Source: Nitrososphaerales archaeon TH526
GTDB lineage: Archaea; Thermoproteota; Nitrososphaeria; Nitrososphaerales; Nitrososphaeraceae
Assembly: GCA_014523665.1 (NCBI GenBank)
Contig: JAATVR010000522.1
Location: forward strand, 1-10,563
Direction of reading: 5' to 3'
Length of the DNA stretch: 10,563 nt
Shown: piece after piece, positions 6,605-10,563 of the stretch
How the letters are laid out: the number at the start of each line of letters is the position of its first letter
How positions within the stretch are numbered: position 1 is the first letter of the stretch
Made by a program: the position numbers and the translations under genes
Notes under the pieces: model-generated
What the model saw: the letters and a program-made list of their open reading frames with translations, nothing else
Told to the model about the DNA's origin: nothing
Database searches by the model: none

Positions 6605-6613
6605 ATTTTTAAG
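6605..6613 (-). promoter_or_regulatory. TATA box of asparaginyl-tRNA synthetase
   Basis: The minus strand reads CTTAAAAAT. The centre near 6608 is about 29 bases before the TTG at 6579, supporting a nearly leaderless transcript starting with TTG. Confidence 0.45.
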
Positions 6614-6736
6614 CCATCCGCCCAGAAGGTTGTATAATATGTGATAAGTCATGATTGAAAAATTCTGGAGGTTACCGATCTCAATGACCCATGTATTTGT
6701 CAGGGGCATTTCAACCACTGTACAGATAAGATCTAA

Positions 6737-6746
6737 TTTAATATAT
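6737..6746 (+). promoter_or_regulatory. TATA box of the 48-residue small ORF
   Basis: The plus strand reads TTTAATATAT. Its centre is about 28 bases before the ATG at 6770, matching the leaderless spacing seen for other genes in the window. Confidence 0.45.
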
Positions 6747-6769
6747 CTGATTGAGCACTCTAAATACCT

Positions 6770-6916
6770 ATGACAAAATTTGATGGTATAAAAGGTCAGG
6801 AACTACTTGATGTTGAACAGTCAGACTCTGAAGTGACATTAATTTTTAAGGACAATCGATATCTATTTGTCAGACTAGAAAATGGGCATTTAGTATGCGA
6901 ATCGGTACCTGAGTAA
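6770..6916 (+). CDS. Small hypothetical protein, 48 residues
   Basis: I do not recognise this protein. It begins MTKFDGIKGQELLDVEQ and is acidic overall. Alternating hydrophobic stretches, VTLIFKD and RYLFVRLENGHLVCE, suggest a small two- or three-stranded beta unit. There is no signal peptide, membrane segment or metal-binding motif. Support comes from a TATA-like box at the right distance, a plain ATG start and protein-like residue alternation. It is the only plus-strand gene in the left 7.5 kb and runs opposite to asnS, about 190 bases away. A short dyad (GATGATTCATC at 6922-6932) follows its stop. The rest of the 6580-7023 gap shows the asnS promoter and no other gene that I would support. 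Confidence 0.45.
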   Translation: MTKFDGIKGQELLDVEQSDSEVTLIFKDNRYLFVRLENGHLVCESVPE

Positions 6917-7023
6917 CAAGAGATGATTCATCACATCTTACATACCTGGCTATCTGATTGGTAGACAGGATTCAGGTAGTTCCTACAGACACTGGTCTTA
7001 GCATTTGACTAGTCAGCATGAAT

Positions 7024-7545
7024 TCAATCTAATCTCGTTGAATTGGATTTAGCCAGTAACTCTACTGGCTCGGTGAAATCATGTCTTCCCCATGACACTC
7101 GGATCTCGGCATGAATATCACCAATGCCTGACTTTTCACGTTGATCTTCATTAACCACTAAGGTTTTATTGACGTCAAACATCCGTGATTGCGCCTCTTC
7201 AACTGAAAGCGGATACAGTGGCACATCTTCTTGTACTATGAATATCCAGATCCTAAATGGGACCTTGGGGTTCCTGGTCCAAAACAGAACTGCTTTCCTA
7301 ACATACTCTCCTACAAAGATTGTGTGGTTTTCGATCTTGAGGGCAATACGTATTTTTAGACGAAAGGAATTGTCATGTTTATTGTACGCTTTCTCCCAAC
7401 CTGCTTGATTAAATGCGCTTCTGATGGTCCCGGTTATGCTAAAGCGAAGTCTTAACAGGCCTACATTGCTGGATTCTTTCTCCTCGTGGACAGTTTCTAA
7501 TCTTGTCTCCGAAATGAAATTTCCTCGGCTCTTCAATATCGGCAA
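7024..7545 (-). CDS. Unrecognised protein divergent from rpo11 (about 170 residues)
   Basis: I do not recognise this family. The product is soluble and cysteine-free. From about residue 30 it shows repeated beta-type alternation: VGLLRLRFSITG, SFRLKIRIALKIENHTIFVG, VPFRIWIFIVQ, HAEIRVSW. This looks like a beta-sandwich or barrel. There is no signal or membrane segment. The longest frame starts with TTG at 7545, and a second TTG in the same frame at 7536 lies 26 bases after the centre of the shared TATA element, so the real product may be the 170-residue leaderless form. Neither choice is an ATG. The gene is divergent from rpo11 with only 46 bases between, so the two may be co-regulated. The coding call rests on length, protein-like composition and the promoter; the opposite frames are weaker. 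Confidence 0.65.
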   Translation of the reverse strand: MPILKSRGNFISETRLETVHEEKESSNVGLLRLRFSITGTIRSAFNQAGWEKAYNKHDNSFRLKIRIALKIENHTIFVGEYVRKAVLFWTRNPKVPFRIWIFIVQEDVPLYPLSVEEAQSRMFDVNKTLVVNEDQREKSGIGDIHAEIRVSWGRHDFTEPVELLAKSNSTRLD

Positions 7546-7556
7546 TATCAGGAGAT

Positions 7557-7566
7557 CATTTATATC
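7557..7566. promoter_or_regulatory. Shared bidirectional TATA element between rpo11 and the divergent gene
   Basis: The plus strand reads CATTTATATC and the minus strand GATATAAATG, so both directions look like a TATA box. On the plus strand the centre near 7562 is 30 bases before the rpo11 ATG at 7592. On the minus strand it is 26 bases before the TTG at 7536. No other TATA-like site is present in the 46-base gap. Confidence 0.5.
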
Positions 7567-7591
7567 TTCAATAAGTAGTTGTCTCTATCGT

Positions 7592-7870
7592 ATGCTCGCA
7601 GAAGTAATTGAGAGTAATGATACTACATTGGAGCTAAAACTTAGGGACGAAGATATTTCAGTGATGTTGATTATCCAGCATGAGCTACTTAACAAAAAGG
7701 ATATTGACTTTGCGGGTGTTATTCTGAAACACCCACTTATCAGAGACTATATTATGAGGATTGTTACAAAAAAAGAAGACCCAGCTGTGGCACTAAAGGA
7801 AGCATCTACCAACGCAAGTAAATACTTGGAAGAATTAGGCTCTACTATTAAGACTCAGTTAAGAAACTGA
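7592..7870 (+). CDS. rpo11: DNA-directed RNA polymerase subunit Rpo11 (RpoL)
   Basis: This is the small assembly subunit of archaeal RNA polymerase, equivalent to eukaryotic Rpb11 and the bacterial alpha N-terminal domain. It pairs with Rpo3 to start assembly. The 92 residues show the family pattern: an opening strand LELKLRDEDISVMLIIQHELL, then DFAGVILKHPLIRDYIMRIVTKKEDPAVALKEA, and a long C-terminal helix SKYLEELGSTIKTQL. The frame is open upstream to 7424 inside the divergent gene, but the family length and the TATA box 30 bases upstream both point to ATG at 7592, giving only a few leader bases. It is followed by the TFS gene after two bases, so RNA polymerase and its cleavage factor are probably on one transcript. 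Confidence 0.9.
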   Translation: MLAEVIESNDTTLELKLRDEDISVMLIIQHELLNKKDIDFAGVILKHPLIRDYIMRIVTKKEDPAVALKEASTNASKYLEELGSTIKTQLRN

Positions 7871-7872
7871 AG

Positions 7873-8226
7873 GTGATAGCCAAGCTGAAGTTTTGCCCTA
7901 GCTGCGAATCACGTATGAAGCCAATGACTGATGAGGGTACTGTAAAATGTCCAAAGTGTGGATATTCTGAACAGAATAAATTTTCCTTACAGGATCAAGA
8001 AATGCTTCAATCCAAGCAAATCAGATCAGAAAATATTCCAAAAAGTTCGCTTAAGATCATGGATTCTGATACACCAAATGCTATGCCAACTACTACAATT
8101 CAATGTTCGAAATGTGGAAATATGACTGCATATTGGTGGATGTTGCAGACACGGTCTGCTGACGAGGCGACTACGCAATTCTACAGGTGTACTGAATGTA
8201 GCTACACTTGGAGAAATTATTCATGA
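7873..8226 (+). CDS. tfs: Transcription factor S (TFS), RNA-cleavage elongation factor
   Basis: TFS is the archaeal relative of TFIIS and Rpb9/RpoM. It reaches into the RNA polymerase secondary channel and stimulates transcript cleavage after backtracking. The N-terminal zinc ribbon is C8-x2-C11 with C26-x2-C29 (FCPSC, VKCPKCGY). A linker at about 32-75 follows. The C-terminal ribbon is C78-x2-C81 with C106-x2-C109, and its hairpin carries the catalytic acidic pair D97-E98 in TRSADE. All eight cysteines and both acids are present, so it should be active. The length of 117 is slightly above the common 105-112. The start is GTG at 7873, two bases after the rpo11 stop; no ATG lies in frame nearby. 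Translational coupling with rpo11 is likely. Confidence 0.93.
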   Translation: MIAKLKFCPSCESRMKPMTDEGTVKCPKCGYSEQNKFSLQDQEMLQSKQIRSENIPKSSLKIMDSDTPNAMPTTTIQCSKCGNMTAYWWMLQTRSADEATTQFYRCTECSYTWRNYS

Positions 8227-8290
8227 TAATAGCCATTCAATTTCGCGACGCATCTCGATCGGATTGTCGGCTTGATGGTCAGACAGCAAT

Positions 8291-8300
8291 GTTTAAAGTT
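8291..8300 (+). promoter_or_regulatory. Putative TATA box of the PCNA gene
   Basis: The plus strand reads GTTTAAAGTT. Its centre is about 33 bases before the TTG at 8328, which would leave a leader of roughly 7 bases. It lies in the 101-base gap after TFS and implies that PCNA has a promoter of its own besides any read-through. Confidence 0.4.
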
Positions 8301-8327
8301 AATAGATGATAGCGGTAAACATAAATA

Positions 8328-9080
8328 TTGACATTCAGTGCTAGTACAAATTCCCCCGACGAATGGAAAGTGGTAACATCGGCAATCTCCACGCTTGTTG
8401 ATGAGGCTACCTTTGAAGCCAATGTTGAAGGACTTCTATTCAGAGGGATGGATCCTTCGCATGTCGCGCTTATTGATATACACTGGCCCAATTCAGCCTT
8501 CCAAAAATTTCAATGCAATGATTCCATTAAATTTGGTGTAAGGATTGATGAATTTTCTAAACTAATAAGACGGGGTGACAAGAAGGACGCAGTAGAGGTT
8601 ACTATTGGGGAGAATTCTACGTTACTAATTCGGATCAAGAACGGCTACAACAGAGAATATAAAATGCGACTCATAGAAAGTTCCTCAGGTTCAACTCCAC
8701 TTCCAAAATTGAATTTTAACTCTAGGGTTGTTCTAAACTCTTCTACCCTGGATAGAGTATTTTCTGATATCCAAGTTGTATCTGAATATATCACTTTGGG
8801 GTCAGAGCAGACGAAAATTGTCTTCACCGGAAAAGGAGATTCAGGCGAAGCAAACATCACCTTGGATCAATCTAGTGAAGGGCTAGAAGATATTGCTGTC
8901 AAAGAGAATAGCAATGCCACTTATAGTCTTGATTATCTATCAAGAATGATAAAAGCTATAGGAAGCACAGGCGGATCAGTGATAGCTGAGTATTCTACCA
9001 AGATGCCATTACGACTCGAGTTCAGAGTTGCAAATATCGGAAGAATACATTTTTATCTTGCTCCAAGAGTTCAAGACTGA
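8328..9080 (+). CDS. pcn: DNA polymerase sliding clamp (PCNA)
   Basis: PCNA forms the ring that tethers DNA polymerases, FEN1, ligase and other PIP-box proteins to DNA. The 250 residues have the family's length. The conserved GMDPSHVALIDIHWPNSAF lies at 40-58, FGVRIDEFSKLIRR at 69-82, the interdomain connector with PLPKLNF at about 119-130, and the closing strand PLRLEFRVANIGRIHFYLAP just before the C-terminus. The two repeated clamp folds are complete. The start is TTG at 8328, giving MTFSASTNSPDEW. No ATG or GTG is available in frame, and a TATA-like box is about 33 bases upstream. It follows rpo11-tfs on the same strand and precedes aspartate kinase by 77 bases. Only one clamp gene is in the window, so whether the ring is a homotrimer cannot be decided from here. 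Confidence 0.93.
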   Translation: MTFSASTNSPDEWKVVTSAISTLVDEATFEANVEGLLFRGMDPSHVALIDIHWPNSAFQKFQCNDSIKFGVRIDEFSKLIRRGDKKDAVEVTIGENSTLLIRIKNGYNREYKMRLIESSSGSTPLPKLNFNSRVVLNSSTLDRVFSDIQVVSEYITLGSEQTKIVFTGKGDSGEANITLDQSSEGLEDIAVKENSNATYSLDYLSRMIKAIGSTGGSVIAEYSTKMPLRLEFRVANIGRIHFYLAPRVQD

Positions 9081-9157
9081 AGTAGTGGTAATTATCTTGC
9101 CGAAACGTAGACACATTCAGACAAACTTCTGATCATGTACTCAGGGATGCCTTAGAC

Positions 9158-10563
9158 ATGCTAATTGTAATGAAATTCGGAGGGTCGGCGGTCGAATCAG
9201 GTGAAAGAATTAGACACATTTCAAGTTTGGCGCTGAATTATCAGCAGAAGATGGGATTTGATATTATTTTGGTAACATCTGCTGTGAGAGGGGTGACCGA
9301 TGAGATTTTAGCGGTGGCAGAAAGCGTAAAAAAAGGAGACAAAATAGCTGTGAATCGGTTTGTTGACCATGTGAAACTACTGCATCTATCTCTCATAGAC
9401 TCAAGTATTTTGGATGAAGTTAAAAAGAAAGAGGCAAAGAATATTGTGAGTGAGCTTATTGAGCTGGTTGAAAATGTTCTTCATGGAATGCTACCTATGA
9501 GAGAAGTCACTCCAAAGATGCTCGATTATCTGTTATCATTCGGAGAAAGGCTCTCAACGTTTATTGTGTCCGTAGCCATTAAGGATATTGGGGGAAGCTC
9601 AGAATTTCTTGTGGGTAATGATGCAGGCATAGTAACTGATTCCAATTTTGGGGAAGCACTCCCCTTAATGGATACCACAAAACTGAAGGTTTCGCATAGG
9701 CTGAAACCATTGCTAGCTAAGAAGATTATCCCCGTGATCACTGGTTTCATCGGAGCCGACCAATTTGGAAACATTACTACCATCGGTAGAGGAGGCTCCG
9801 ACTATACAGCAACGATCGTAGCAGCGGGGTCCAGAGCAGATGAGGTATGGTTATGGAGTGACGTAGACGGGTTAATGACTGCTGATCCGAAAATTGTCAG
9901 CAATGCAAGAGTTATACGAGAAGCATCATTTGCCGAAGCCTTAGAAATGGCATTATTTGGAGCTAAATATATGCATCCAAGAGCGTTGGAGCCGGCTATC
10001 GAGTCCAATATTCCAATGAGAATAAGAAATTTTATGAAGGAAGATGATGCTGGCACCTTAGTAGTTAGTAATCCCAGTAAGGATTCGCATAAAATAGTGA
10101 AAGCAATAAGCTCAATTCGGCACACCGCCTTGATAGATGTTAGTGGGGTTGGAATGGTTGGCGCGCCCGGGACAGCCGGAAAAATCTTTGATACTTTGGC
10201 TAAAAATAAGGTAAACATCATGATGATTTCCCAGAGCCCATCTGAATCGAGTATTTCAATGGTTGTTAAGAAAGAAGTGCTCCAGAAGGCAACTAGGACT
10301 TTGGAATTGTCATTGCTAGGTCGAGTGATCAAGAAAATTGATGTGAAAGAAGATGTTGCAGTTATAGCAGTAGTAGGTTCAGGAATGCGAGGGATTAAAG
10401 GGGTGGCAGCGAGGGTGTTTGGTGCTGTTGGCATCAAGAATATCAATGTAATTATGATTACTCAAGGATCTTCCGAATTGAATCTTGCTTTCGTAGTGAA
10501 CGACATGGACTGTGTGGAAGTGGTAAGAACAATTCATGACGAATTCGATCTCAACAATTCATG
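9158..10563 (+). CDS. lysC: Aspartate kinase with two C-terminal ACT domains (runs to the window end)
   Basis: It phosphorylates aspartate with ATP, the first step toward lysine, threonine, methionine and isoleucine. From ATG at 9158 the frame is open for 468 codons to the last base. The amino-acid kinase domain shows KFGGSA at 6-11, VTSAVRGVTD at 39-48, LSFGERLST at 126-134, VITGFIG near 193-199 and GRGGSDYTA at 210-218. Two ACT modules follow: SGVGMVGAPGTAGKIFD near 329-345, and GSGMRGIKGVAARVF at 407-421 with MITQGSSELN after it. Such tandem ACT domains usually bind lysine or threonine for feedback inhibition. The final bases are TG after a TCA codon; since 468 residues is a normal full length, TGA just past the edge is likely but not seen. 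An ATG at 9170 (codon 5) is a possible alternative start. The 77-base gap after PCNA holds no clear TATA box, so co-transcription with PCNA is possible. The isozyme symbol is tentative. Confidence 0.93.
   Translation, partial: MLIVMKFGGSAVESGERIRHISSLALNYQQKMGFDIILVTSAVRGVTDEILAVAESVKKGDKIAVNRFVDHVKLLHLSLIDSSILDEVKKKEAKNIVSELIELVENVLHGMLPMREVTPKMLDYLLSFGERLSTFIVSVAIKDIGGSSEFLVGNDAGIVTDSNFGEALPLMDTTKLKVSHRLKPLLAKKIIPVITGFIGADQFGNITTIGRGGSDYTATIVAAGSRADEVWLWSDVDGLMTADPKIVSNARVIREASFAEALEMALFGAKYMHPRALEPAIESNIPMRIRNFMKEDDAGTLVVSNPSKDSHKIVKAISSIRHTALIDVSGVGMVGAPGTAGKIFDTLAKNKVNIMMISQSPSESSISMVVKKEVLQKATRTLELSLLGRVIKKIDVKEDVAVIAVVGSGMRGIKGVAARVFGAVGIKNINVIMITQGSSELNLAFVVNDMDCVEVVRTIHDEFDLNNS

Noticed and set aside
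6651..6773. A 40-codon plus-strand ORF whose stop overlaps the ATG of the 48-residue ORF (ATGA)
   Set aside because: The only nearby TATA-like site (6633-6640) is about 15 bases before its ATG, too close, and the independent TATA box at 6737-6746 lies within it. The overlap is suggestive, but the coding signal is weak.
7006..7015. Palindrome TGACTAGTCA after the stop of the divergent gene
   Set aside because: Ten-base palindromes arise often by chance and this one is not placed at a promoter. The partial likeness to the 5196-5214 site is limited to the TGAC/GTCA ends.
7424..7591. Upstream extension of the rpo11 frame to 7424
   Set aside because: The extension would overlap the divergent gene and the promoter, and add 56 residues not found in the Rpo11 family; ATG at 7592 gives the normal length.
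9802..10446. A 214-codon open frame on the minus strand opposite aspartate kinase
   Set aside because: It lies entirely within a clearly recognised gene, its product is a Ser/Thr/Ile/Ala-rich run without any domain, and it has no promoter. The same holds for the shorter minus-strand frame at 9526-9783.

Overview
The window looks like chromosomal DNA of an archaeon, most likely of the Nitrososphaeria (Thaumarchaeota). The evidence is a set of archaeal information-processing genes (RNA polymerase subunit Rpo11, transcription factor S, PCNA), archaeal TATA-box promoters, a FilR1-type winged-helix regulator, a stand-alone RAM domain, and a Rieske/cytochrome b pair. The pair's order and architecture resemble what I recall of the complex III locus of ammonia-oxidising archaea. 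The DNA is moderately AT-rich. I see no mobile element, CRISPR array, rRNA or convincing tRNA; it reads as core genome. The lineage call is inference from gene content.

Left part, minus strand (1-4080). Reading in the direction of transcription (right to left): a stand-alone RAM/AsnC-like protein, a 54-residue C2H2 zinc-finger protein, a rhomboid protease with a C-terminal HSP20-like domain, then the respiratory complex III module. That module is a Tat-exported Rieske protein and a fused cytochrome b overlapping it by 23 bases. A membrane-anchored protein whose first 28 residues are seen follows and is cut by the window edge. Quinol oxidised at the cytochrome b PEWY site would pass electrons to the Rieske cluster and on to an external acceptor, perhaps the cut-off protein.

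Middle part (4080-7545). A FilR1-type regulator, with a perfect 9+1+9 palindrome just upstream of its TATA box, and asparaginyl-tRNA synthetase are both on the minus strand. A small 48-residue plus-strand ORF with its own well-placed TATA box comes next, then an unrecognised minus-strand gene.

Right part, plus strand (7546-10563). Transcription diverges from one short TATA-like element. Rpo11 and TFS are nearly contiguous, followed by PCNA with its own promoter and aspartate kinase, which runs to the last base. The final two bases, TG, probably belong to its stop codon.

Many genes have a TATA-like box 20-35 bases before the start codon, and several starts are TTG. This suggests largely leaderless transcription and was used to choose starts.
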